Source: Larix kaempferi (Eukaryota; Streptophyta; Pinopsida; Pinales; Pinaceae). From it: 64,000 nt of DNA. Under the pieces are notes generated by a model, which worked only from the letters and a program-made list of their open reading frames with translations, was not told where the DNA came from and ran no database searches. Below, piece after piece: positions 35,441 to 47,700 of the stretch (the first letter of the stretch is position 1; every line of letters begins with the position of its first letter). The position numbers were made by a program, and so were the translations under genes. The DNA is taken from assembly GCA_027924585.1 (NCBI GenBank), contig BSBM01000179.1:12190501-12254500 (forward strand), given 5' to 3'.

Positions 35441-35529
35441 AATTAAAAAAATTCATGTCCTCATAAAATAAAAAATTTAAACCCACTGAAAAGTAACTAA
35501 AAAAATCCATGCAGATTCGTAAAATTAAA

Positions 35530-35710
35530 AAAGTAAAACCAACATAGATCCATCTTAAAGCATATCTATCAAGAACCAAAAGGGATCAAATTTTTGGTGT
35601 AATTTTTTTGGATGTGTAAAAAATTTAAGTTAAGAAAAATTACACCTCAAGAAATCAAATACCTCTCGATACTTGATAGATCTGGGTTTAAGATGGATCT
35701 ATATTGGTTA
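35530..35710. repeat. Foldback (palindromic) repeat, copy 1
   Basis: The left arm starts ATAGATCCATCTTAAA and the right arm ends TTTAAGATGGATCTATATT. Arms of about 75 bp pair imperfectly around an AT-rich centre near 35615-35640. A partial relative follows at 35770-35935 and a fragment lies at 41705-41745. Confidence 0.78.
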
Positions 35711-36121
35711 AAAAAAAATTCACCAGTTCATAAGTTATCAAAAATAAAAAGTAATTAAAAAGATCACATCCACTCTTAAAATACAAAAATTAAAACCAAC
35801 ATAGATCTATGTTAAACAAGATATATTAAGGATCCATCATTTTAGGTGTAAATTTTTTCATATTAATTTTTTTTATACATCATGAAAAAATTGCACTTTA
35901 AAAAATTGGATCTTTCTCGAATATTTTCTATACTTAACAAGTAAAATTAGCAGCAAAGCTGCTATACTTGCCTCTTAAAAATATTTTAATGTAATAGTTT
36001 AAAGATGTTTTAATATAGTAGTTGTGTATAAAATAAAAGCTTGGCTTGATTGGTGATGAAAGTAACTTCTCCAATGCTACAAGAGAAAGACCTTGTAATA
36101 GGGGGAGAGAGAAGGTGGAAT

Positions 36122-36275
36122 AAAAATGACCACGTCTTCTATGAGATAAAGGGACAACCAATTGCAAAGCATTAAAGCATGGCTTTAAGTTATATAAGGA
36201 TAAAATGACCACGTCTTCTATGAGATAAAGGGACAACCAATTGCAAAGCATGACTTTAAGTTATATAGGGATTAG
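36122..36275 (+). repeat. 80-bp tandem duplication
   Basis: AAAATGACCACGTCTTCTAT begins copies at 36122 and 36202. The second copy lacks about 7 bp. Confidence 0.9.
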
Positions 36276-36484
36276 ATGGCACACTTTTATAGGGGCATGC
36301 ATAGACAACTAAATTCTATAAATGCCACATCCTTTGAAAAATCACCTTCAATGTAATAAGACAGCCTCTCAACTTCCACACTTCTCATTGTTATGATAGC
36401 ATCCATAATATGAAAGCCACTTTACATATTGAACAATTAAGGGGAAAATAAACATAATTGTATTAGTGTCCTTCATGTTCGCTA

Positions 36485-36562
36485 AGTTTGACTAGCTAAT
36501 GCCATAATGTGAATTGAAACCATAGTTTGACTAGCTAATGCCATAATGTGATTTGAAACCAT
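36485..36562 (+). repeat. 39-bp tandem duplication
   Basis: AGTTTGACTAGCTAATGCCA at 36485 and 36524, one A/T difference. Confidence 0.92.
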
Positions 36563-36923
36563 TAAAGGGTTCTTTGTAAATTGAAACCAAATCTCTTAAT
36601 TAAAATATCATAAGAATAGTTGTTTCAAGAATTAAAATGTTCAAATAAATATATATGATAATGATTTCTCCCTATAAAAATTATATTAATTTTCAAATAA
36701 AAAATTAAAAATATGAAGTTTTGTATGTTAATTTCTTTACCATTTAACAATTAGTTTCATAATAAATGTTTATAAACAATATTTATTTTTCAATTATATT
36801 TTTAATAGATTTTTACTAAAAGGAGATGGGCATTATGATTCTGACAATTATAAGTTATTATAATTATAGTAATTATAAACTAGATTCTAAATTATAACGT
36901 AAAACAAAATTGAAACAGTAGTA

Positions 36924-36938
36924 ATTACTTTTATTTGT
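36924..36938. repeat. Left target-site duplication of GC-rich insertion
   Basis: ATTACTTTTATTTGT, repeated exactly at 37970-37984. Confidence 0.9.
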
Positions 36939-37969
36939 GATGCAGCTGTGTGCTCTCGTCGGACTCGATTGAAGGGAATTACGCCTGTGCAGTTGTCTGC
37001 GGCCGGCTCTGTCTTCTTGATCATGGAGGCGGCCATGGTTCCTTCCATGGCTGCCAACCCTTTTCCCTCTGGTTCCTGGCGACGACCCAGTTAGTGACGG
37101 CGGCCCTGTGATGTCCGAGAGTGGGCTTCTGGCGGCGGCGCTTTCAGCGAATGGGATTCTCGCCATCTGCAGTTCCTGTGGGATGGAAGAGCCCTCTCAC
37201 CCACAGAAGTACCCTACGGTGTCCTGGAGATTATCAGGGTTCTTGTCGATCCAGCAACGACGGCCTCCCAGGCTGTTTCTTGTTCTTGAAGTCGTCCCCG
37301 ATCCACACGCTCCTCTGCGCTTCATGCTCGCTCAGCGATTTCTTGAAGGGCGGTCACGAACTACAGTGGATGAAACAAGAACAGCGACCTAGCGGCGGTA
37401 TATCTCTAGAGCGGCGGCGGTCATTCCGCGGACGTGGTTGTTGAGCAGGGTCTTTCTTTGCAGCCCGCAGCAGCAAGGGCCAGCTAAATATTACTATCAA
37501 TGAGTTGGAGGGAGTGGTGAGGGGCGAGGGTTCTTGGAGCGATATTTTGATTGCTGTTTCTGCAGGATGAAGGACGGCGTGTGGTGGAGGCATCGCTGGT
37601 CCTGGTGCGTTGGGTGTCTAGCCGTTTTCTTCATCAGTAGTTGCTGGCTGATGCCAATTTGGGAGATCCAGAGTTTGCTGCTTGTCCACAGACTTGGATC
37701 TGCTGTTTCTTCTGCTGAGGGTTTCGGTTTGAAGACGTCTTTTGGGTTTCTCTTTACTGTTCAAGATTCATCTTCTTGTGGCGAAGTTTTATTGGGTTTA
37801 TCTTTTTTTGGTTCAGCTCTTTATAAGCTGTTGTATCTGCTTATATGGGACATAAATATGTGAAAATGTAGGGATCCTTGTGATTCTACTACATCTGCAG
37901 AATGTAATTTTAATCATCTTTTTGAAATAAAATTACGGACTTTTTCCCAGGAAAAACCCAAGGAAAAAA
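36939..37969 (+). mobile_element. GC-rich retroposed sequence, about 1.03 kb, flanked by 15-bp target-site duplications
   Basis: A sharply GC-rich block in AT-rich DNA starts GATGCAGCTGTGTG and ends in an A-run (AAGGAAAAAAA), with AATAAAA at about 37926. Exact 15-bp direct repeats flank it. This is the signature of LINE-mediated retroposition. No known protein domain could be read. Open frames of 90-110 codons (37108-37444, 37534-37863 plus; 37354-37593 minus) overlap in several frames. It is either a processed pseudogene, or a non-autonomous LINE derivative that kept the GC-rich 5' leader and the 3' tail. The CCATGG-rich start (MEAAMVPSMAANPF, about 37024-37065) runs into a TAG. Confidence 0.82.
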
Positions 37970-37984
37970 ATTACTTTTATTTGT
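37970..37984. repeat. Right target-site duplication of GC-rich insertion
   Basis: Exact match to 36924-36938. The adjoining A on the left may belong to either the duplication or the A-tail. Confidence 0.9.
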
Positions 37985-40900
37985 ATAATAATTATGCTTT
38001 TTCTTTTTTAGTCCATTGGTTGTAGCATGGGTGGTTGGGAGGAAAATTGTTGCCCTCTCCACCCACTTTCAATTCCAAAGAAAATTAAAATTGCAAAGAT
38101 TCATATGTTTTTAGTGCATTTTGTGTCTAACAATAGTGTCTTTACATTGATTTTTATAACTGCATAAAATATGTCATTGTGTATATATTTGCAATAATAA
38201 AACTAGTTTAAGATGTGATTTTAATAACCACTATACATCTATATGTCAAATTAATTGTAAGAATATATTGAATAAATTGTAAAAGATTTTCAAAAAAATA
38301 TTTGAAATGTTGACAAAGATTTCTATTCTTTTTAGTATGAATGCACTACCTATGTGGAAAAACAAAAGAACACTATTTGAAAGTAGTCGGCAAGGTCTAA
38401 CAAACACTATAATTAATTAAAAAACAACTAGATAGTAAACAACAAGTGCAATGATAAAATGACAATATCATTTACAAGTATGAATTGTATAATAAATTGA
38501 ATCTACTTTAATTTTAATTTTTAGAGATTTTATTCTATTTTTTTTTAAGATTTTATAAAATTTAAATTGTCAATTAAAAATTGTTTATGTTTTTGTGACC
38601 ACTAATTATTTACACAAGTAAATAAAACTTCATATTAAATATTTTTAATATCAAGTTTTTTATCTTATATAAAATTAATGTTATTATAAATAGAAAATTA
38701 GTACTATTATAAATATTTAAATAATGTAATTTAATATTTAATATTATTATAATTAAAAAAAATATATTATTTCAAAACATAAATTATATATAAGAATTGA
38801 TATAATGTTCTATGTTTTATTACATTATTTAGACATCACAACATATCTAATTATGAAAATCTACATTATAATGTCTTAACTATAAAAGTTTACATTAAAA
38901 ATATTCGATTATTTTTAATTAATATCCATGAAGTTTCGAACCGCGGGTTAAAATGTCACCCTTTTTATTAGAGGTAAAGAGGGTCCCTCAAAGTTGTGAA
39001 TAAACCCGTGAAAGCTATGATACTTTATAAATATAATAATAATAAATTTACGTTAATTTAAAAAAAATGAAAAAAAACTGATGACGTGATAGGAATTTGG
39101 GAATTTGTTCCAAATGAATATAATTAATCTTCTTGTAACCACAAGCAGCTGTCGGTGAAATCTCGTTCGCATTTTAGTCCAAAAATAGCGGTAAACAAAA
39201 CATCTCTTTCACGAATTATCAAGAATGGCAATAGAAATATACTTCTCGTGGTTTGTTATTATATGATATAACAAGTGATTTTTCCTGATGTCGTAAAAAT
39301 CAATGTAAAGTCTATGTTTTTCCTGTTATTTCATTATTAAAAGTTTACTGTAGTTTAATTTTCAATTTTCTACCAAGTATCACCATTTTAGCCATACATT
39401 AATATTTGCTTACATTTACATTCCTTATCAGTCTCGTTATGTAATATTCACTGCAAATTCATTCATTGTTACACAGAAATAGAAATGCATTCCCTTCTCG
39501 TCGAATGAAGTTTTGTTTTCATCTTACAACGTATAGTAAAACTAACCCTAAACCCTAAAAACTGTTCTTTACAAACCCTCGTAACACAGAGTATTATTTC
39601 AATTCTTCATCTACAGTAATATTTCGATTCACAGTCTTCGTTCTGATCTTTCTAGTCAAGAGGCAAAGAGAAAAACCCTTTTCATAAAACATTTCACATT
39701 CCCTTAAGTTTCCTTTCATAGCATTATTGTTTTGTTTTTCAGAGGTTGTATTACTATCTTCTAACCCGACCGAGGATTGAACCCTCGTCGGAAAAATTAC
39801 ATTTGTCAGAACAAATCAAGATTCGAAATCAAGACATCAAAAGTGAAATATAAACATTGTTTTGGAAGTTTGGAAGAACAGTAACATTTTATTTTCAAAA
39901 CTCATCTGAGAGTCGAAACCTTCGATGGAGCCACTTTGCCAGTTTAACACGAAACTAAAAACAAGACCACAAACATTCAAACTTAAACGCTAACCAGGTA
40001 GCTGAAGGCACTTTTTTTTATAGACTCAAGACTAGACGCATGTCTTCTAAGAGATCGATGATTGAACCGAAAACTACATAGACACAACTCCTTCGTTGTC
40101 TGCAACTGCCAGAGATCCTACAGAGGGCCTGCCTTAGGGCTTACCATTTAAACACTTTCTATTCGACGACAGCACCTTAACCCTCTCAACATTGAGGAAT
40201 ACCTGTCAAGACTTTGAACAAGAAAAACAAGGGTTAAAGTTTGACCCAACGAAAATGTATTCGAAAGTAAAAACAAAATACATTGCAGCAGGAGATTGTG
40301 ATTTCAAAAGTTTACCTTCGCATGAAAGGTAGTGTTTCCACACAAAACCACAGTTATCACCACATTATTATCCCTGGCACAGAGAAAAAGGGTCATCCTC
40401 ACAATGCAGAGCTCTTCACCATCAACGCTCGAACCAGACAACTCTCATAAGAACTCAAGGTTCAACATCTTCAATGCCCAAATCGAATGTCTCTCAAAAC
40501 ACAGAGCAGTAATATCTTTCAACGACGAATCCTGCAACTCTCACACACAGGTTTCTCACCATTAAAACAACAGGGTCGAGTTACAGAGTTACAGACGGAA
40601 AGCAAGGCCAAACCCTACATGGTAGTGGCCTGTCGGCCTTCTTCCCGATGAACCAGGCTCCAAATGAGCGCAAAGACAAAAGACTATCGGCGGTATAGCC
40701 AAACCCATTAGGGTTGGCTTCATCGTGGAGATCAACAGAGGGGAATGCACTAGACAGGTAATGTATTTATCAAGGCTGAGTTGCAATCATACATCACATT
40801 AAATGTGTATTCATTTATGAGTCCAATTGGAGGCCGCATCAGTCAGATTTCATGTTATAATAGCTTGGAAGATTCATATTACATTACCCACAGGAATCAC

Positions 40901-42374
40901 GTGGAGTTACATTCCAGAATAGCCAACGCATCAATCGACAAGTAGTGGTAATTTCGTATTTATGTCAAGTGATCCCGTATCACCTCGTTAGTTGATACCT
41001 GCAGACGCATTTAAACGTTGTCAACATCACTTTTATTACACTAGTCCGAATTTTCAAACCTACATTCATATGTAGTGGTAAAGTTTGTTGATACATTCCA
41101 TTTTGTTCATATAGTATTAAAGTTACACTTTGAATGTCGCATTGGTATTACATTCAAAACGTTTAGCGTAGACCATAGTTATGTGCTAATATCATTGCAT
41201 GTATTTCCAAAGTTAAACTTCGAACTTGGACACGTTTCATATACTTTGTATCGTATTCCAAAGTTGTTTAATATATATGTGCACATAGGGTCGATAGTAT
41301 AGCATACGTACAACAGACCAATACGGGCTTGGACATCATGCCAAACAGTATCCAGCTTGGGATGAAATCGTACATTTGGGATGGTGCTATGTAGGACATG
41401 ATAATAATAGTGTAGACAGATGTCAAATGCTTAATTTTTTGTTTTTTAATTATTTTTATTTCTGACAATTCATGTGTATAACAGGGAAAAATTGTCACTT
41501 CAAACCTTTCTTCCAATTAAAAATTAGAAATTTGTATTTCTAAAATTTAAAAATAATTTTTTATTTTTTAAAATATTTAGTTTAATATTTATTTTCTATA
41601 AAACATTTAAAAACTATTGAAAAAATATATTAGAAATTGCAAAATAATTAAAAAATCAATTGACATTAATTGCAAATCCATTACTATATAATCTACCAAG
41701 ACAGATATAATAAATATGGATTTAAGATAGATCTATATTGATATTATATGATAGAAAAGATGAACAAATAAAATTACACATTTTGTATTGCAAATTAAAT
41801 ATTTATACTATGCAATCTCTCCCTAACATCATGATATTCCATTCAATTATCTTTCCCCAGTGAACCCAACCCAATGATGGACGTACCCATATCCCCCACC
41901 TTTTCCATCGACACATGGCCCCTCACATGTGCAAAAGATTCTGCATCCATCCACGGCTCACCGAATTTTTATTTTATGTGACACCATAAACTAAATTCGG
42001 TATATTATAATGTCTAAACATTGTTGTAAGCCAACCACCTTAAACATATCATGTGTAGGATGTGACAATCCTTTTTATTTTGCTTTCTTAAAGGGTACTT
42101 GCATAATTATTGATCTACGAGGGGGCTTGCTCTCCAAATAGTAGTACCTCATATCATATCAGTATGATTCACATTGTTATTAGATCAAAACTAGCTTACA
42201 TGGTCATAAGTATTGGGACTTTGTATGGGATGTTTGGTATAAAGATTTTTATAAAAATATCCTGGAATTTTGTTTTGATAGATGATATTGACTAAATTGA
42301 TTTTTTCGTTTTTACGGTATATGGCTTTTTTTTTTAATTGTTATTTTGTGGAAACATTATTATAAAGATAAATT
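37985..42374. other. Mostly AT-rich spacer without a recognisable gene
   Basis: No gene was supported on either strand. 38100-39070 is very AT-rich. 39542-39558 holds two telomere-type units (AACCCTAAACCCTAAA), which also occur as telo-boxes in plant promoters. 39600-40800 is more balanced but has only short frames (for example 40332-40565) without motifs. A fragment of the 35.5-kb foldback repeat lies near 41705-41745. Confidence 0.4.
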
Positions 42375-42584
42375 CAATGATATAATTATTATATCTCTTC
42401 TTTTAGAGAGCTTTAGGATCTCAAACTAGAAGACATAACTTTGCCTAAAGTTGTTTCTTTTGTCTCTTAGGTAATCTCAATGATATTATTCTCTCTCTTT
42501 TTAGAGAGCATCAAGATCTCAAACTATAAGACATAATACTTTGGCCTAAAGTCGTTTCTTTTGTTTTGTCTCTTAGGTAAATTC
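42375..42584 (+). repeat. 103-bp tandem duplication
   Basis: CAATGATAT at 42375 and 42478 begins the copies. Both contain TTTTAGAGAGC, GATCTCAAACTA.AAGACATAA and CTTTTGTCTCTTAGGTAA or a close variant. Confidence 0.88.
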
Positions 42585-42929
42585 ATGTTTGATTGTAACA
42601 TATTTATCTATGTTTGTTTGTAACATATTTTATGTTTATGTAAGCAACATTTTTCCAAAATTGCATATTGTCAAGTGATGTATCCAAGGCCATGCGTTAT
42701 AATGAGTAGGTAACATATTTTTAATTCTAATTTATATCTAAAGAATAAAAAATTTGTCTTAATATCTTATTATTTATGTAGTTTGAAAAAAAACAATAAT
42801 ATTCTCACTTTTTAAGGAATAGTCAATCTTAAATATCATTTGCAGGTTAAAGTATAAAAATATTTATTTATAATAAAAAATACTATAAAATATTATTATC
42901 CTTTTTGTAATCTCAAATGTTAAAATAAA

Positions 42930-42939
42930 TTAAAAGAAA
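42930..42939. repeat. Left target-site duplication of LINE
   Basis: TTAAAAGAAA, repeated at 45236-45245. Confidence 0.65.
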
Positions 42940-45235
42940 GGGAAATTAAAAGGCATAAAAATTACTTCCTCCGTTTTTATTTCACACATTCTCTTTGTGG
43001 ATGATGTTATATTTTTTGGCAGGGGAATTAAAGAGGAATGAAATGTATTTGCAAATATAATTCATGTCTTCTGTATTGCTACATGTATGGAAGTCAGTAG
43101 TACAAAATCTAATTTCATCTACCATAATTTGAAGCTAAATGTGTTGACTCAGATAAAGGAAGTGCTACCTTTCCAAAATACATGTTTATTAGAGGGCTTT
43201 AAATATCTAAGCTATTATTTAAAACTGAATTGCTACAAACCAAATGATTGGACACGGCTCACTCAGAAGTTTGAAAAAATGATATCTAATTGGTCCTACA
43301 GGTTGCTCTCTTTGGGGGGAAGATTAACTCTTCTAAAAGAAGCGCTGACAAGCATCCCCATCTATTGGTTTTCTCTTGCTCATGTTCCAAAATCCATATT
43401 GACTTCTCTACGCAAAAAATGTTCAATTTCTCGTGGAGTGGAACTCTAGAGGAAAATAAAATCCATCTCATAAAATGGAAGCGTTTATCAATTCCTAAAA
43501 AGAATGGTGGATGGGTAATAAAAAACCTTGAATGGTTTAGCAATGCTCTTAGTCTCAATTTTTTTTGGAAAGGTATCTGGGGATGCGGCGTTTGGAACCA
43601 AATACTAAAAGGAAAATATATTAAGAATGATATCTTAAACTAGATAAGGAATCCAAAGAAATCAACCAAAAACCCTTCTAATTTCTAGGCAGGTTTTATC
43701 AAATCCTTTCATTGGATTGAAGAAAATATTTTGAAGTTGATTGGAAATGGGGAAAAATTTAGAGTAGGCATTGACTCTATTGTGGGATGTGATAATGTCT
43801 CAATTTTATCTTTAGATATTGTGAATTATCTTCAAGAGATAGGATATTCAACTATTGCGCAGATAAAAAAACTTGATAGAATGGTCGTTGTCAGATCCTA
43901 ATGGTACTCTACTTCAAATTTAGGCATTTCAGGGATCGACCAGATATAATGGAGTTCCTATATCCAAAATTTGTTTAATACTGGAATTAGAATCTCAGAA
44001 GATGAAGACAAGATATTATGGATAGAAAATGGTAAGGATCGACAGGTTACAGCAAAATCAATGTATAATTATATTGCAGACCAGACTTATACCTTTGCTC
44101 CAAACTGGTGGTATGAAAAGATATGGAAATGGAAAATCATAGAAAATTTAAATGTTTCTTGTGGTTAATTTTTGAAAATACAGTGCTCACCTAGGACAAT
44201 CTCATGAAATGGGGATGGTTGGGTTCAAATAGATGTGCCCTTTTCAAATGTGAAGAAGAATCTACAAATCATCTCTTTATTTCTTGCGCTTTTTCAAAGA
44301 ATCTTTGGAATGTTGTTTGTTTAAAACTAAAGTTAACTCCTCATTGGGAAGAGATATCCTTAGATCAGAATTTCTATGTTTGGTTATCTTTCAGAAATGA
44401 TCACAAAATCCTTTCAGTGGTTATCTGTTGGATTATTTGGAAGATCAGAAATGCCACAATTTTTTGTGACCATCCTATTTCTTTATGGTGGGGTATGTAT
44501 TAGGTGTTGAGGTTGTATAATGAAATTGGTCATGTGGAAAATAAACAGCCTAAGAGTAGAAATATGGAATCTCTTCCGAATATTGCCGATGCCCACGGGT
44601 TCTTTGATGGAGCTATTGTTGATGGTCATTGTGCTATTGGAGTTGTTCTCTTCATTAATCAGTCTCATAAATTTAAATTGAAGATTCATGGTGGTTGTGG
44701 TACGAATTCTAAGGAAGAACTCCTTGACTTATGGTGTCTTATGCAGTTTGCAGATTTACTGAGCATTGATACTCTCAAAATATTTGGTGACTCTCTATTT
44801 GTGGTTCAGTGGGAAAAGAATTTGGTCAAGTTACACTCCATTTCACTTTATCACTGGTGTAATAGAATTAAAGAAACCTTGAGAATATTCTACAGCTAGT
44901 CCATCCAACACATATATATAGAACTAAACCAAGAGGCAGACACTTTGTCAAAGGATGCACTACTTCTTGAAGAACGACAACTATATTGGGAGGAATATAT
45001 TGAGAACAAGATGGAAAATGATGGTCACTTTTATTTTTTCATAGTGTAGATGTATTTGGGTTATCTTTGCTGATATGTATGGTGGCAGACAAAATCTCAA
45101 TTTTTTTAGTTTTTGCTAAAGCAAGTTATAATGTATTGTTCACGGTCTTTTGGCTTGACTTGAGCAGTTTTGAAATTATGTATACATTTGTATTCTTATG
45201 AATAACAAAAGTATGTTTTTTCTTCTTGAAAAAAG
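42940..45235 (+). mobile_element. 5'-truncated LINE insertion
   Basis: Starts inside the reverse transcriptase, ends in an A-rich tail (TTCTTGAAAAAAG at 45224-45235), and is bounded by a matching 10-bp sequence. Truncation at the 5' end plus a target-site duplication is typical of target-primed reverse transcription. The right flank resumes sequence related to the left flank (AAGTATAAAAATAT), which supports the boundaries. Confidence 0.78.
42970..45049 (+). pseudogene. LINE ORF2 C-terminal half: RT palm/thumb, zinc-binding region, RNase H
   Basis: Begins at the catalytic FVDDVIFFGRG box (about 43000-43025). Thumb features follow (QKFEKMISNW, LSLGGRLTLLKEALTSIPIY, NFSWSG, WKRLSIPKKNGG). Next come the zf-RVT-like segment CALFKCEEESTNHLFISCAF with W (44240-44310) and an RNase H domain at 44500-45049 (FFDGAIVDG, GGCGTNSKEELLDLW, KIFGDSLFVVQW, HIYIELNQEADTLSKDA), ending in TAG at 45047-45049. 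The RNase H acidic residues (Asp of FDG, Glu, Asp of GDS) are all present. Stops and frame changes (for example near 43445, 43640, 44168, 44510, 44899) make it non-functional. The FVDD variant also occurs in the LINE at 1-3348. Confidence 0.85.
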
Positions 45236-45245
45236 TTAAAAGAAA
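45236..45245. repeat. Right target-site duplication of LINE
   Basis: TTAAAAGAAA, matching 42930-42939. A/T-rich, so a chance match is possible. Confidence 0.65.
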
Positions 45246-45660
45246 CTAAATATTATTTGAAAGTTGAAGTATAAAAATATCTTTTTTTATAACAAAAATT
45301 TCTCATATTTTTAGAGAGCTTAATGTAAAAGTAGATTTACTCTCAAAGGAGGTCTCAGTATCAACACAGGGACAACAATGATAACAAGGAAAAGAAATGG
45401 AGTTTGAGAAGTAAAATTTGCATATATTCCTCTTATTTGAAGTACAAAAACCTTTAGTAATATTCAAATTACGTTTTATGAAAAGTTTATAGAAATAGAA
45501 AATTTTCAAAGGATCAACGTTATGAAATGTTTTAAATAGTAAAATACAAAATGCAGAGGCACCTGAATGTAATGAAGATTTTTTTTAATCTTAGTAGAGT
45601 ACTAACTGCAAAGGCACTTGATGAGCGTATTTTGTCTTTTGAAAATGAGAAATAAAATAT

Positions 45661-45850
45661 GAGTTTTTTCTATGGGAAAAAAACAAAAATTAATTTATTG
45701 TAAAGTATTATTATCTTTCTAGTGATCTCAAAATATTTATTTATAATAAAAACTTATTGCAAAGTATTATTATATTTCTAGTGATCTCAAAATATTTATT
45801 TATAACAAAAATTTATTCTAAAGTATTATTATCTTTCTAGTGATGTCAAA
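45661..45850 (+). repeat. 59-bp tandem repeat, three units
   Basis: AAAGTATTATTATCTTTCTAG-type units begin at 45702, 45761 and 45820, each followed by TGATCTCAAA or TGATGTCAAA. A related sequence occurs at 42860-42920, on the other side of the LINE insertion. Confidence 0.85.
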
Positions 45851-46134
45851 TGTTAAGATAAATTATTTTTCTTAATATTGATAGTGTTCAATCTTATCAC
45901 TTTGTAGGTTATATTTTTCATCAGAAAATAAATGTACTTATATTCAAAGCATAATTTAAATACAATATTAAGGTGCAAAGCACTTAGGGAAGAGCCCTCA
46001 AATGGGTCCTTTTAACTATCAAAAATGGATTCCTACGTATTTCTAAAATCCCTTTCTTCTAAAATCCCTTTCTCAATATAGTATTCTTCAAATAAAAAAA
46101 ACTTTCAACCATTTTCTCAGCTATCCTAAGAACC

Positions 46135-46639
46135 TTAAAAATATTGAATTGCAAACTGAGACCAACTCAATTTCCTACCTACTTCTACTTCCCTTATCAA
46201 TAATTGATATGTGGAAAGAACAAGACCCTCCTTTGAGAGTACGTCTACTTCTTGATTGAGCTCCCAAAAAATATGTCGAAATCCAATTTGGCCCAAATAG
46301 CCTTGTGATTTCTTGGATTTGGTCAACCAAAGGCCTTATATTTATATTGTTAACTTGAAATTACCTTGTCATTGCTCTTATTACTAGGTTAGAATCCCAA
46401 AAAACTTGCATGGAATCACACCCAAACCTGGAAGCTAACGTCAACCCAAAGAATAAAGCTTTGAATTCACTATGGTTGTTAGAGCCGTGATTGATATTTG
46501 CACTGACCAAAAAAAACTTGGAATCTATAATATGAAGAATAATTCCACATCCACCAATTTTTTTTTGACTTGCCACATCAAAGAAAAACCACAGTTGCAC
46601 ATGGTCAATACACATATCGTTGACTATTCTTGGTGGCAT
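46135..46639 (-). pseudogene. LINE RNase H relic, minus strand
   Basis: Two frames give one RNase H domain. 46361-46639 has LWFFFDVASQKKIGGCGIIL, GSNNHSEFKALFFGLTLA and QVFWDSNLVIRAM. 46135-46326 has FRHIFWELNQEVDVLSKEG. The GDS motif is WDS and the final AD motif is VD. One frameshift or short loss lies between the frames. It is a third RNase H relic of the family seen at 34.3 and 44.9 kb, in opposite orientation. Confidence 0.77.
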
Positions 46640-47355
46640 TATCTTTTACTTCTGCAAATAATGAGGGAGAAGAACAAGACTGGGGGCCATTATTTTGAAA
46701 CTGGGAGCACAAATCCCTTCAAAAATTTCTAAGTTCCACTCCAACCACACTCCCAAAAAGACCAAGAAGGGAAGTTCCTACAATCCTTCTAAATCCTTAT
46801 TAGTAGACCATTCAAAAAAAATTTAATTAATTATTTTTCCCACAAACGAGACAACCTCATATTTCCTTCATGCAAAATTCGAGCATATAGAGGTAGGCAA
46901 ATAAACAAGAGAGATACAATATGAAAATTAAATAAATAATCAAACAATCGTGTAACAAATGATATATTATAGATCATTATAAAAAAAAAAGAACATATAA
47001 GAAAATAATGGTGTATTTCATTAACTTGAATGAATGGTGTTCAACAATATAAATAAAAAGGAAATTTGAATTAGGTTAGGAGGCTATTCAAATTGCTCTT
47101 GTAGTGCTTGGAGGCAAGTTAGGCTTAAGTAGAGCCAAAGTCCCTTATTTAGCCATGGACACTCGCCTAACTTGAGTTTAACTGATCTAGGGCTCCCCAA
47201 TCACTAGCTTTGACTAAGTAATGTACACGCAACTGACTATATGTGCATGTGAATCCCTAAACCCACTCAAATGGGGTGGTTAGGGTTTGTTAGGGTTAGT
47301 TAAGACCTAGATAAGTGGAGCATATCTAGTCCTCAACCAATTACAGAATCAATCA
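46640..47355. other. Spacer without a recognisable gene
   Basis: No coding motif was seen. AT-rich between 46800 and 47080. Confidence 0.4.
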
Positions 47356-47545
47356 CTCCTAAAATCAACCTAGATCCATCTTAAACCTCAATCTATTAAG
47401 CACTAGGGGGATCCAATTTCTTGAGCTTTAATTTTTTTTATCTTATTTTTTTTACACATGAAGAAAATGTTTAAACCTAAAGAAATTGAATCTCCTCTAT
47501 TCTTAATAGATCTAGGTTTAAGATGGATAAATGGTAGTTTTAATT
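47356..47545. repeat. Foldback (palindromic) repeat, copy 2
   Basis: Left arm ACCTAGATCCATCTTAAACC and right arm GATCTAGGTTTAAGATGGAT pair, as do TCCAATTTCTTGAG and AAAGAAATTGAATC further in. The same family as 35530-35710. The associated GCGAGGTGCT-type repeat lies on the opposite side (47620-47700), so this is an inverted copy of the whole composite. Confidence 0.8.
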
Positions 47546-47619
47546 TATTTTTTTATGAGCCAACATGAATTTTATAATTACTTTTTATTTTTTATCAGTT
47601 ATGATCTGACATGGGAATG

Positions 47620-47700
47620 TTATGTTACATAACATGAAAACATCTCCCCATATCCCCCATACTAGGATGTAAGCACCTCACTACTCTCTGTGCAATCAAG
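47620..47700 (-). repeat. Inverted relative of the 58-bp repeat
   Basis: The reverse complement reads TTGCACAGAGAGTAGTGAGG and ends GGAGATGTTTTCATGTTATG, matching 35294-35440. Confidence 0.75.

Noticed and set aside
36873-37166. 97-codon minus-strand ORF with Ser/Arg-rich sequence
   Set aside because: It crosses the left target-site duplication of the retroposed block, so it cannot be an original gene.
39542-39558. Telomere-type repeats AACCCTAAACCCTAAA
   Set aside because: Only two units; more likely a telo-box-like motif or chance than an interstitial telomere block.
39755-39800. tRNA T-arm-like sequence (GGGTTCAATCC on the minus strand)
   Set aside because: The T-stem does not pair correctly and no acceptor, D or anticodon arms were found.
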